Shown: one piece after another, positions 1 through 8,215 of the stretch
How the letters are laid out: the number at the start of each line of letters is the position of its first letter
Numbering within the stretch: the stretch's first letter is position 1
NCBI RefSeq assembly: GCF_030757795.1
Contig: NZ_JAUQWH010000009.1
Location: forward strand, 35,020 to 99,019
Length of the DNA: 64,000 nucleotides
Direction: 5' to 3'
Origin: Actinoplanes oryzae
Lineage (GTDB): Bacteria > Actinomycetota > Actinomycetes > Mycobacteriales > Micromonosporaceae
Notes under the pieces: model-generated
What the model was told of the DNA's origin: nothing
Database searches by the model: none
What the model saw: only the letters and a program-made list of their open reading frames with translations
Made by a program: the position numbers and the translations under genes

Positions 1-649
1 CCACGTCGCGCTGCTGGGAGATGTAGTCCTTCGCCCGGGCGACCGCGGCGACGACGCGGAGGCGGCCACTCAGTTCGGTGTCGTTGGCCTGCTGGGCGGC
101 GACGTCACGCACGGTCAGCAGGTCGTCGATCAGCGGGCGGTAGGCGGTCTCGACGTCGTCGGCACCGAGGTCGCCGTTCGCCGCCTGGCTGCGGATGGAG
201 GGCAGCTCCTCGAGGTTGCGGTCGAGGCGGGTCAGCAGCGTCTGCGCCTGCTCGGGCAGGTCCTTCAGGGTGCTCTTCTGCTGCGAGTAGTTCTTCTTGG
301 CCTCGTCGACCTTCGCGTGCTCACGACCGTAGGACGTGCCCGCGGACTCTCGGTCGGCACTGCTCTTCGGGGTGGTCGCGATCTCCACGCCGAATGCGCG
401 CTCGTTCTGCAGGTGGTCGACAAGTCCACCGGCGGCCTGCGAGAGCACGGACAGCGTGCGGGCGTTCTCGGCGTTGTCCGCCTCGTCGATGTGGTCGATG
501 AGCCCGTTGGTACCGACGATGATCGTCGCCAACGTCGGCACGAGCATGATCAGCCCGAGCTTCGACCAGATCGGCAGATCCCGCAACCGGCCGGCCGGCC
601 GGCGGAGACGCGACATGACCGCGTTCGCCGTCTCAGGGCGCTTGCTCAC
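1..649 (-). CDS. Sensor histidine kinase with NIT-type sensor domain (N-terminal part only)
   Basis: This is the first 216 codons of a protein that runs off the left edge. A GTG start at 649 is preceded by AGGAGG eight bases upstream. Residues 1-20 are basic, a transmembrane helix follows at about 24-42 (LGLIMLVPTLATIIVG), and then comes a long helical extracytoplasmic region containing HLQNERAFGVEIA. That helical 'LQxER' pattern is typical of the nitrate/nitrite-sensing (NIT) domain of actinobacterial membrane kinases, including the CvnA kinases of Streptomyces conservons. HAMP and kinase domains would lie outside the window and are not seen. If it is a conservon, roadblock, DUF742 and GTPase genes should follow to the left. 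The kinase identity is inferred from the sensor half alone. Confidence 0.7.
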   Translation of the reverse strand, partial: MSKRPETANAVMSRLRRPAGRLRDLPIWSKLGLIMLVPTLATIIVGTNGLIDHIDEADNAENARTLSVLSQAAGGLVDHLQNERAFGVEIATTPKSSADRESAGTSYGREHAKVDEAKKNYSQQKSTLKDLPEQAQTLLTRLDRNLEELPSIRSQAANGDLGADDVETAYRPLIDDLLTVRDVAAQQANDTELSGRLRVVAAVARAKDYISQQRDV

Positions 650-1097
650 GTCACCGTCCTCCTGATTCGGACCCGGCTTTCGGATCACCGGGCACCGCAC
701 ACGGCCGACTCACCGGGTCGGGCCCCCGAGATTCCATCACGACGAGTGTCAAAGAGAAAGAGCAGCCTGACCCGGACCGTTTGTGTGATGCGAAGTCGCG
801 TCCTAAGTTACGGACCTCGCCGGTGGATCATCACTGCTCGTATATTGGTGCTTCTCTAAGCGTCACTCTTTCGGGCGGGCTCCGCGGGGTCCCCACGGGT
901 GCCTTTCCGGCCGGATCGATCTGCGATCGCGGCAGCACAGACGATGGCTCGCGGGGACGCCGACGGCAAGGCAAGATGCCGGATTGTGCAGTGTTTGTAG
1001 GGAGGAGACTGTCCGAACGGCTGATCCGGCTGACCGAATCGCCAGTTTCGCCGGACGAAAGTACGCCCGTGTCGCTAATGCCCTGTCAATCCGGACA
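650..1097. other. Intergenic stretch between the sensor kinase and add
   Basis: About 450 bases with no open frame that looks coding. Its base composition is more even than that of the flanking genes. Both neighbours are on the minus strand, so it should hold the kinase promoter and the end of the add transcript. A TTGACA hexamer reads on the minus strand at 747-752, but I see no matching -10 box, so I do not call a promoter. Confidence 0.5.
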
Positions 1098-2165
1098 TCA
1101 GCGGACCAACTTCCCGTACGCCGGCTTGATCACGTCGTTGATGAGCGCGAGCCGCTCGTCGTACGGGATGAAGGCGGATTTCATCGCGTTGATCGTGAGC
1201 CACTGCAGTTCACTCCAGCCCCAGCCGAACGCCTCGGACAGCAGCGCCATCTCCCGGGACATGGAAGTTCCGCTCATGAGCCGATTGTCCGTGTTGACGG
1301 TGACCCGGAACCGCAGGTCGTGCAGGAGCTTGATCGGGTGCGTCGCGATCGACTCGGCGGCGCCGGTCTGCACGTTGGAGGAGGGGCACAGCTCCAGGGG
1401 GATGCGCTTGTCCCGCACGTACGACGACAGCCGGCCCAGCTTCCCGCCGGTGATGTCGTCCACGATGCGCACGCCGTGCCCCAGCCGGTCGGCCCCGCAC
1501 CACTGGATCGCCTGCCAGATCGACGGCAGCCCGAAGGCCTCGCCCGCGTGGATGGTGAAGTGGAAGTTCTCCCGCTGCAGGTACTCGAAGGCGTCGAGGT
1601 GCCGGGTGGGCGGGAAGCCCGCCTCCGCCCCGGCGATGTCGAAGCCCACCACACCGGTGTCCCGGTAGCGCACGGCCAGCTCGGCGATCTCCTGCGAGCG
1701 CGCGGCGTGCCGCATGGCCGTCAGCAGCGTGCCGACCCGGATCCGGCGCCCGGCGGCGGCCGCCTCGGCGCACCCCTCCTGGAAGCCAGCGTGCACGGCG
1801 TCGACGACCGCGTCGAGGGTCAGGCCGCGCTCGAGGTGCTGCTCAGGGGCATAGCGGACCTCGGCGTAGACGACGCCGTCGGCGGCCAGGTCCAGCGCAC
1901 ACTCCTTGGCGACGCGGTGCAGGCCCTCCTCGGTCTGCATCACCGCCACCGTGTGCGCGAAGGTCTCCAGGTAGCGTTCCAGCGATCCGGAGTCCGCGGC
2001 GGCGACGAACCACTCCCCGAGGCGGGCCGGGTCGGTCTCCGGCAGCTCGTGACCGACGGCTGCCGCCAGCTCCACGATCGTGGCGGGCCGCAGCCCGCCG
2101 TCGAGGTGGTCGTGGAGGAGGGCCTTCGGAGCCTGCACGATGTCGGCGTGGGAAATGACAGCCAT
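1098..2165 (-). CDS. add: Adenosine deaminase
   Basis: Converts adenosine and deoxyadenosine to inosine and deoxyinosine in the cytoplasm, part of purine salvage. At 355 aa it has normal length. Visible family marks are the zinc-binding HxH near the start (LLHDHLDGG, His18 and His20), FTIHAGEA (His ligand and catalytic Glu), RLGHG, the SSN-containing [11 protein letters not shown], and [12 protein letters not shown], which carries the metal-binding Asp. ATG at 2165 is chosen; a GTG lies one codon upstream. The start is only 26 bases from the divergent start at 2192, so both promoters must be very compact or the mRNAs leaderless. It shares the salvage theme of the nucleoside uptake genes beyond 3673, but the plus-strand methyltransferase gene separates it from that operon. 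Confidence 0.95.
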   Translation of the reverse strand: MAVISHADIVQAPKALLHDHLDGGLRPATIVELAAAVGHELPETDPARLGEWFVAAADSGSLERYLETFAHTVAVMQTEEGLHRVAKECALDLAADGVVYAEVRYAPEQHLERGLTLDAVVDAVHAGFQEGCAEAAAAGRRIRVGTLLTAMRHAARSQEIAELAVRYRDTGVVGFDIAGAEAGFPPTRHLDAFEYLQRENFHFTIHAGEAFGLPSIWQAIQWCGADRLGHGVRIVDDITGGKLGRLSSYVRDKRIPLELCPSSNVQTGAAESIATHPIKLLHDLRFRVTVNTDNRLMSGTSMSREMALLSEAFGWGWSELQWLTINAMKSAFIPYDERLALINDVIKPAYGKLVR

Positions 2166-2191
2166 CACCAGATGCTAGAGGTAAGCACCGA

Positions 2192-2992
2192 ATGATCGAT
2201 GGAGCCTTGCCGTATTTGCGGTGCCCGGTGTGCCACGACACATTGACCCGCCCGGACCCGGCGACCGTGCGGTGCCCGCGGCGGCATTCCTTCGACATAG
2301 CGCGGCAGGGCTACGTGAACCTCACCACCGGCCGCTCCCCGCACGCCGGCGACTCGGCGGAGATGGTGGCCGACCGGGTCGCGTTCCTGGGCGCGGGTCA
2401 CTACGACTTCGTCACGGACGCCCTGATCCCGGCCGTGCCCCCGGAAGGGCTGATCGTCGACGCGGGCACGGGCACGGGCCACTACCTGGCCCGGCTGCTC
2501 GACGCGCGGGAGGACACCACGGGCCTCGGCATCGACGTCTCCAAGCCGGCCCTGCGCCGCGCCGCCCGGGCCCACCCCCGGGCCGCCGCGGCGCTCGCCG
2601 ACCTGTGGCGCCCGCTTCCGGTGGCGGACGGGGCGGCAGCTCTGGTGCTGAACGTCTTCGCCCCACGCAACGGCCCCGAGTTCCGTCGCGTGCTGCGCGA
2701 GGGCGGGACATTGATGGTGGTCACCCCGGCGCCGGATCATCTGGGCGAGCTGATCGCCGCGCACGACCTGATCCAAGTCGATCCGGGCAAGGCGGAACGT
2801 GTCGCCGAGTCGCTCGGCGGCCATTTCACGATGAAGAGCACGACCACCCGTCGCCGGATGATCGACCTCACCGCCGCCGAGGCACGCACCCTGGTCGGGA
2901 TGACGCCGAGCGCCAGGCACGTGCACCTGGACGGGATCGCCGGCCTGACGACAACCGCCGCTGTGGAAATAACCGTTTATCAAGCGATCTAG
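2192..2992 (+). CDS. RlmA-type 23S rRNA (guanine-N1)-methyltransferase-like protein
   Basis: A SAM-dependent methyltransferase of 266 aa. It opens with a zinc-ribbon of the RlmA/TlrB type: CPVC (residues 11-14), then CPRRH (28-32), then the RQGYVNL stretch typical of that family. The SAM-binding loop is VDAGTGTGHYL (about 90-100). Members methylate G745 or G748 in helix 35 of 23S rRNA, and some confer tylosin or mycinamicin resistance. Which base is modified cannot be read from sequence. It is the only plus-strand gene in this stretch. Its TAG stop shares the palindrome CTAG (2989-2992) with the stop of the convergent DUF4272 gene. Confidence 0.75.
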   Translation: MIDGALPYLRCPVCHDTLTRPDPATVRCPRRHSFDIARQGYVNLTTGRSPHAGDSAEMVADRVAFLGAGHYDFVTDALIPAVPPEGLIVDAGTGTGHYLARLLDAREDTTGLGIDVSKPALRRAARAHPRAAAALADLWRPLPVADGAAALVLNVFAPRNGPEFRRVLREGGTLMVVTPAPDHLGELIAAHDLIQVDPGKAERVAESLGGHFTMKSTTTRRRMIDLTAAEARTLVGMTPSARHVHLDGIAGLTTTAAVEITVYQAI

Positions 2993-3666
2993 ACCGACAG
3001 GTCGACTTCTTCCCACTCCGGGGGAGCCTCGTGGTACGGCCCGGTGAAGATCACTGCCCATTCGAGGGCCCACCGCCGCTGTCCGATGGCGTTGCTGTCC
3101 ACCTCGCCGGGCAGCGGCACGCCGGTCTTCTCCGCCTCCTGGAACGCCCAGTCGAGGCAGTAGTACAGGTCCAGCAGCACCGCCGCGTCGACCGCATCCC
3201 GGGGCGCCGGCAGCACCCGGGAGCGCCAGTCGTTGAAGAGCTCGTTGCCCGGCAGGTCCGGCATCCGGGTCATCATCTGCGGCTCGGGCGGCGCGGTGGG
3301 GTCGAGGTGCCGGCTGAGCCCGAGCAGCCACGCCAGGGCGAAGACCGCGTCGTGGTGCAGCACGAACGACCGGTGGTCACCCACGTCCCCGGCGACGAAC
3401 TGCCACTCGGGCGGGGTGACCCAGTCCACGATCTTCGAGTTGAGCAGCCAGCTCATCGCGGCCTCGGTCGGGAAGCCGAAGCAGCAGGCGACGACCACGT
3501 GCAGCACGGCCGCCCGCGCCTCCAGCTCGGCCACGGGCCGCAGCTCGATGCCGTCGCCGGGCTCCCAGACCAGTGGGAAGCTCGGCGGCGGCAACGGCAG
3601 GCCCAGTCGTTCCAGCTCGTCGAGGCTGGCGTCGCGGACCGCGCGGGGGTCGGGGGCGGCCTTCAT
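2989..3666 (-). CDS. DUF4272 domain protein
   Basis: A 225-aa cytoplasmic protein with a DUF4272-like pattern: an N-terminal 'RxxSLDELERLGLP' start, an AVLHVVVACCFG helix and a region rich in tryptophan and acidic residues (DWAFQEAEK). No catalytic motif is evident and the function is unknown. Its ATG is six bases after the stop of deoA, so it is very probably the last cistron of the nucleoside-uptake operon. The 3' end overlaps the convergent methyltransferase gene by four bases. Confidence 0.6.
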   Translation of the reverse strand: MKAAPDPRAVRDASLDELERLGLPLPPPSFPLVWEPGDGIELRPVAELEARAAVLHVVVACCFGFPTEAAMSWLLNSKIVDWVTPPEWQFVAGDVGDHRSFVLHHDAVFALAWLLGLSRHLDPTAPPEPQMMTRMPDLPGNELFNDWRSRVLPAPRDAVDAAVLLDLYYCLDWAFQEAEKTGVPLPGEVDSNAIGQRRWALEWAVIFTGPYHEAPPEWEEVDLSV

Positions 3667-3672
3667 GACGGG

Positions 3673-4953
3673 TCAGGCTATGCGGTCGATGAGCAGCCGC
3701 TCACGGGTGGGCGCGCTCTGCGCCACGGTCACGGCCGCCCGGGCGTCGGCCAGCGCGGCCGGGATGCGGGCGGCTTCGTCCGTACGCAACTCCAGCAGCA
3801 CGTCTCCCGCCCGCACCGCGTCACCGGGCCGTTTGTGCAGCACGACGCCCGCGCCGAAGCTCACCGGGTCCTCCTTGCGGGCCCGTCCCGCCCCGAGCCG
3901 CCACGCGGCCAGCCCGGCACCCAGGGCATCGACGGAGGCGACGACCCCGTCCTCGGTGGCCCGCAGGACTTCCGTCTCCCGGGCGACGGGCAGCGGCGCC
4001 GACGGGTCGCCGCCCTGCGCCCGGATCATGGCGTTCCAGGTGTCCATGGCCTTGCCGGAGGCGAGCACCTGCGCCGGGTCGGCGTCGATCCCGGCCGCGT
4101 CGAGCATCTCCCGGGCCAGCGCCACGGTCAGCTCGACGACATCGGCGGGCCCGCCACCGGCCAGCACCTCGACGGACTCGGTCACCTCGACGGCATTGCC
4201 GATCGTCAGCCCCAGCGGCGTACTCATGTCGGTGAGCAGTGCCACGGTCTTCACCCCGTGCGCCTTGCCGAGCTCCACCATCGTGCGGGCGAGCTCCCGG
4301 GCGTCGGCCTCGTCCTTCATGAACGCGCCGGTGCCGACCTTCACGTCGAGGACCAGGGCACCCGTGCCCTCGGCGATCTTCTTGCTCATGATCGAGCTGG
4401 CGATGAGCGGGATGGCCTCGACCGTGCCGGTGACGTCGCGCAGGGCGTAGAGCTTGCGGTCGGCCGGGGCCAGCCCCTCCCCCGCCGCGCAGATGACGGC
4501 GCCCACGTCGCTGAGCTGCCCGACGAACTCCTCGTTGCTCAGCCGGGCGCGCCAGCCGGGGATCGACTCCAGCTTGTCGAGCGTCCCGCCCGTGTGCCCG
4601 AGCCCGCGCCCGGACAGCTGGGGTACGGCCGCCCCGCACGCCGCCACGAGCGGGGTCAGCGGCAGCGTGATCTTGTCGCCGACGCCGCCCGTGGAGTGCT
4701 TGTCCACGGTCGGCCGCGGGACGGCGGACAGGTCCAGCCGCTCCCCGCTCGCGATCATCGCCGCCGTCCACCGGGCGATCTCGCCGCCCGACATGCCGCG
4801 CAGCAGGATCGCCATGGCGAGCGCCGACATCTGCTCGTCGGCCACCACACCCCGGGTGTACGCGTCGACGACCCAGTCGATCTGCGCGTCGGACAGCGCG
4901 TGCCCGTCCCGCTTCGCCCGGATGACGTCGACGGCTGCGAACTCGCCGCTCAC
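3673..4953 (-). CDS. deoA: Thymidine (pyrimidine-nucleoside) phosphorylase
   Basis: Cleaves thymidine or deoxyuridine with phosphate, giving the base plus 2-deoxyribose 1-phosphate. It is 426 aa, the usual length. VDKHSTGGVGDK (residues 83-94) is the phosphate-binding loop, and SGRGLGHTGGTLDKLE (114-129) is the family signature. The C-terminal domain ends in the typical RAGDVLLELRTDE region. The GTG start at 4953 overlaps the TGA of cdd in a GTGA junction, so translation is coupled. An open frame continues far upstream, but it overlaps cdd and the permease and is not used. In this operon the enzyme degrades deoxynucleosides brought in by the adjacent ABC transporter and those produced by cytidine deaminase. 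Confidence 0.95.
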   Translation of the reverse strand: MSGEFAAVDVIRAKRDGHALSDAQIDWVVDAYTRGVVADEQMSALAMAILLRGMSGGEIARWTAAMIASGERLDLSAVPRPTVDKHSTGGVGDKITLPLTPLVAACGAAVPQLSGRGLGHTGGTLDKLESIPGWRARLSNEEFVGQLSDVGAVICAAGEGLAPADRKLYALRDVTGTVEAIPLIASSIMSKKIAEGTGALVLDVKVGTGAFMKDEADARELARTMVELGKAHGVKTVALLTDMSTPLGLTIGNAVEVTESVEVLAGGGPADVVELTVALAREMLDAAGIDADPAQVLASGKAMDTWNAMIRAQGGDPSAPLPVARETEVLRATEDGVVASVDALGAGLAAWRLGAGRARKEDPVSFGAGVVLHKRPGDAVRAGDVLLELRTDEAARIPAALADARAAVTVAQSAPTRERLLIDRIA

Positions 4954-5660
4954 TCTTCCCACCTCGTCCCGATGCCCTCGGGCGCCTCGCCCTCGCCGGC
5001 CCACGACAGGCCGCCGTCGGCGTCCACGACGACGATCCGGGAGGTCCGGATCCGTCCCCAGGTCACCGCCTCGGCGGCGCTGGCGAAGTTGGGCCCCTCC
5101 TCGAGCACGCCCTTGTCGGCGTCGCTCTCCCCCGGGCTGCCGCCGGACCGCTCCCAGTAGCCGGTCCACACCTGCGCGCCGCCGGCCAGGTCGGGGTGCA
5201 CGAACACCGTCCCGCGCCCGCGCCACTTGGCGAGCTGCACCGGCACGTCCTGCACCGCGGCCGGCCCGGTGACCTTGTCCAGGTCCTCCGGCCCGAAGGC
5301 GTGCGGCAACAGCTCCGCCATGGTCAGCGGCCGGGGCAGCGCCTCGACCAGCATGTCCTTGCCACCGTGCTCGTAGAGCAGCTGCCGGCAGCGCCCGCAC
5401 GGCATCAGCGGCTGGCCGGTGGCGTCGACGCACGACATGGCCACCAGCCGCCCGCCACCCGTGGCGTGCAGCGAGCTGACCAGCCCGCACTCGGCGCAGA
5501 GGCCGACACCGTACGACGCGTTCTCCACGTTGCACCCGACGATCACGCGGCCGTCGTCCACCAGGGCGGCGACTCCCACGGGAAAGTCGGAGTAGGGCGC
5601 GTACGCATGCCGCATCGCCTCGATGGCCGCGGTCCGCAAAGCTCCCCAGTCGATCTCCAT
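4950..5660 (-). CDS. cdd: Cytidine deaminase with a C-terminal extension
   Basis: Deaminates cytidine and deoxycytidine to uridine forms. Residues 1-128 are a complete small CDA domain: GCNVENASYG, the catalytic CAE motif (Cys55, Glu57) and PCGRC (Cys88, Cys91) completing the zinc site. Cytidine deaminases of this class usually stop near 130 aa. This one continues to 236 aa, with about 108 residues containing AKWRGRGTVFVHP, a Gly/Ser-rich turn and a closing SRIVVVDADGGLSW segment. That tail keeps the codon bias of the gene and there is no frameshift, so it is a genuine added module of unknown role. The gene lies 18 bases after the permease gene and is coupled to deoA. Confidence 0.93.
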   Translation of the reverse strand: MEIDWGALRTAAIEAMRHAYAPYSDFPVGVAALVDDGRVIVGCNVENASYGVGLCAECGLVSSLHATGGGRLVAMSCVDATGQPLMPCGRCRQLLYEHGGKDMLVEALPRPLTMAELLPHAFGPEDLDKVTGPAAVQDVPVQLAKWRGRGTVFVHPDLAGGAQVWTGYWERSGGSPGESDADKGVLEEGPNFASAAEAVTWGRIRTSRIVVVDADGGLSWAGEGEAPEGIGTRWEE

Positions 5661-5678
5661 GACGCCGATTCTGCCAGG

Positions 5679-6953
5679 TCAGCTCTTCACGTAGGGCTGG
5701 CCGTCGGCGGCCGGCGCCCGCACCCGCCCGACGAGCCCGGCGACCGCCACGATCGTCGCCAGATAGGGCAGCATGTTGAGGAACTGGCTCGGCACCGGGC
5801 TGCCCACGGCGCTCAGATAGGTCGCCAGCTTCTGCGCGAAGCCGAAGAACAGCGCCGCCCCGAGGGCCCCGAAGGGCGTCCACCGGCCGAAGATGAGGGC
5901 CGCCAGGGCGATGAAGCCGGCGCCGGCCGTCATGTTCTTGTTGAAGCTGCCCGTGGCCACGAGCGTGAAGTAGGCGCCGCCGGCCCCCGCGATCAGGCCG
6001 CCGAGCAGAACGTTGAGGTAGCGCAGGCCGCGCACCCGGATGCCGACCGTGTCCGCCGCGGTGGGGTGCTCGCCGACCGCGCGGGTGCGCAGGCCCCACC
6101 GCGTGCGGGTCAGGCCGAAGTGCACGACGAAGACCAGGATCAGCGCGAGCCACACGAGCAGGTTCGTGTCGAAGAGCACCGGGCCGACGACCGGGATGTC
6201 GGCGAGGCCGGGGATGCGCCACTCGGGCATCTTCGGCGGCTCGTTGTAGGACTGGGCGTTCGGCTGCATGAGCCGCTCGTAGAGGAAGCCCGTCACACCC
6301 AGTGCCAGCAGGTTGAGCACGATGCCGACGACGGTCTGGTCGACCAGGTAGCGGATGGCCAGCACGGCGAGGATGCCCGCGATGATCACGCCGCCGACGG
6401 CCGCGCTGAACAGGCCGGCCCACACGCTGGTGGCCATCGTGCCGACCAGCGCCGCGAAGAACGCGCCCATGAGGAACTGCCCCTCGATGGCCACGTTGAT
6501 CACGCCGGAGCGCTCCCCCAGCACGCCCGCGAGGGCGCCGAGGATCAGCGGCACGGCCAGCTCGAGCGTGCCGCTGACGGTGTCGACGAGCGGCAGGAAC
6601 TTGCCCGCCACCTGCCAGCAGAGGAAGGACAGGACGAAGGCGAGGATGCCCAGCGAGAGCATGCTCGTCTGGAAGCGGCGCCACAGGCCGGCCAGCAGCA
6701 CGCCGCCGGCGGCCAGCGCGACCACGCCGAAGAGGATCGCGCCGAGCTGCCCGTTGATGCTGAACGCGGCACCCTCGGCGTCGTCGCTCAGGGTGAAGCG
6801 CGCGGTCTCCGACGGTGCGAGCGCCCCGAAGAGGACGACGGCGAGCAGGCCGATGGCGACCACACCCACACCCAGCCGGCGCTGCCTGTCCCAGAAAGGG
6901 GCCGCGGCCGAAGTTTCCGGCCGTTCCACAGTCGCGGTGGACACCCCGGTCAC
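5679..6953 (-). CDS. ABC nucleoside transporter permease (second permease)
   Basis: Integral membrane subunit of a BMP-family nucleoside importer, 424 aa, in the BPD_transp_2 superfamily shared with ribose and branched-chain amino acid systems. A cytoplasmic N-terminus (about 28 aa) leads into roughly nine hydrophobic helices. GVLGERSGVINVAIEG is the characteristic cytoplasmic EAA-like loop of this permease class, and VGEHPTAADTVGI is the second one. The GTG start at 6953 overlaps the stop of the first permease (GTGA). It is longer than typical because of extra N-terminal helices. Confidence 0.9.
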   Translation of the reverse strand: MTGVSTATVERPETSAAAPFWDRQRRLGVGVVAIGLLAVVLFGALAPSETARFTLSDDAEGAAFSINGQLGAILFGVVALAAGGVLLAGLWRRFQTSMLSLGILAFVLSFLCWQVAGKFLPLVDTVSGTLELAVPLILGALAGVLGERSGVINVAIEGQFLMGAFFAALVGTMATSVWAGLFSAAVGGVIIAGILAVLAIRYLVDQTVVGIVLNLLALGVTGFLYERLMQPNAQSYNEPPKMPEWRIPGLADIPVVGPVLFDTNLLVWLALILVFVVHFGLTRTRWGLRTRAVGEHPTAADTVGIRVRGLRYLNVLLGGLIAGAGGAYFTLVATGSFNKNMTAGAGFIALAALIFGRWTPFGALGAALFFGFAQKLATYLSAVGSPVPSQFLNMLPYLATIVAVAGLVGRVRAPAADGQPYVKS

Positions 6954-8215
6954 CAGCCCTTCGCGATCGAGGTACCGAGCCGCACGGCGCGGGCGGCGCG
7001 GAGGTGGAAGATGGCCTTCACCAGCGCGGGGGCGGCGATGAAGATGACGATGAGCGCCTGCAGCACGGTCACCAGCTCCAGCGAGATGCCGGAGAAGGAC
7101 TGCATCCGGTTGCCGCCGGCGCGCAGCGCCCCGAAGAGCAGCGCCGCCCACAGCGTGCCCCACGGCCGGTTGCGGCCGAGCAGCGCGACGAGCAGGCCGT
7201 CGAAGCCGATGTTGCCCGCCACCGCCGGCGTCAGCGCGTACGCCGTGCCGAGCACCTGCGTCGCACCGCCCAGCCCGGCCAGGGCGCCGGCCACGACCAT
7301 GAGCAGCGTGTACGTCTTGGCGACGCTGATGCCCGCCGTCCGCGCGGCGTGCGAGTTGGCGCCGACCGCCCGCAGCTCGAAGCCGAAGGCCGAGCGGTTG
7401 AGCAGCCACGCGACCCCGGCCGTGGCCAGGACGGCGAGCACGATGCCGAGGTTGGCCCGCAGTTCGCCGCCGAACGACGGGAGCTGGGCCGAGCCCTTCA
7501 CCGTCTCGCTGATCGCGTCGGAGCGGCCCTCCTGCTGCACGCCCTTCTGCAGGATCAGCCAGCCCAGGAAGAGGTTGGCCGTGTAGTTGAGCATGATGCA
7601 GACGATGACCTCGTGGGCGCCGGTGCGGGCCTTGAGGATGCCCGGCACGAAGCCCCAGAGCGCCCCGCCGAGCGCGCCGGCCAGCAGCGCGGCGATGAGG
7701 TGGATGACGGGGGGCAGCGGCAGCGCGAAGCCGGCCACGCCCGCCAGGACCGTGCCCATGATCGCCTGACCCTGGCCGCCGATGTTGAACAGGCCGCCGC
7801 GGAACGCCAGGGCCACCGACAGGCCGGTGAAGACCAGCGGGGCCGCGTACGTCAGGGTCTCGGAGATCGGGAAGAACACCTGCTTCCAGGTGCCGCTGCC
7901 GTCCGCCGCCGCGGAGATCGCCGCCGGGTCGAAGATCGCGCCCTTGAAGAGGTCCGCGTACGCGTTGCCGACCAGGTCCCAGCTGGCGGTGAGCGCGTCG
8001 GTGGGGCGGGCCGTGAAGTAGCTGAAGGTGTTCAGCACGTCCGGGTCGGAGATGATGATCAGAATCGCGCCGATGACGATCGACAGCACGATCGACAGCA
8101 CCGTCACCGTGACCGTGTTCGCGGCCCACAGGTTGTGCAGGAAGTGGCTGAGGAAGGAGTCCTCGGTCTTCTCGGGCTCCTTCGCCGGGGGCGCGGCCTT
8201 CACCTCGGTGGTCAC
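6950..8215 (-). CDS. ABC nucleoside transporter permease (first permease)
   Basis: A 421-aa membrane subunit that pairs with the neighbouring permease as a heterodimer. A basic/acidic cytoplasmic N-terminus of about 30 aa precedes the first helix (VTVTVLSIVLSIVIGAILI). The loop GLSVALAFRGGLFNIGGQGQ is diagnostic of the BPD_transp_2 permeases, and RAVGANSHAARTAGI is the ATPase-contact loop. The GTG start at 8215 overlaps the TGA of the ATPase gene (GTGA). Four-base overlaps link the ATPase and both permeases, a sign of stoichiometric translation. Confidence 0.9.
   Translation of the reverse strand: MTTEVKAAPPAKEPEKTEDSFLSHFLHNLWAANTVTVTVLSIVLSIVIGAILIIISDPDVLNTFSYFTARPTDALTASWDLVGNAYADLFKGAIFDPAAISAAADGSGTWKQVFFPISETLTYAAPLVFTGLSVALAFRGGLFNIGGQGQAIMGTVLAGVAGFALPLPPVIHLIAALLAGALGGALWGFVPGILKARTGAHEVIVCIMLNYTANLFLGWLILQKGVQQEGRSDAISETVKGSAQLPSFGGELRANLGIVLAVLATAGVAWLLNRSAFGFELRAVGANSHAARTAGISVAKTYTLLMVVAGALAGLGGATQVLGTAYALTPAVAGNIGFDGLLVALLGRNRPWGTLWAALLFGALRAGGNRMQSFSGISLELVTVLQALIVIFIAAPALVKAIFHLRAARAVRLGTSIAKGW

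Noticed and set aside
2221..5160. Long plus-strand frame across the methyltransferase, DUF4272 and deoA genes
   Set aside because: Same GC-bias artefact; it crosses genes on both strands and lacks any domain.
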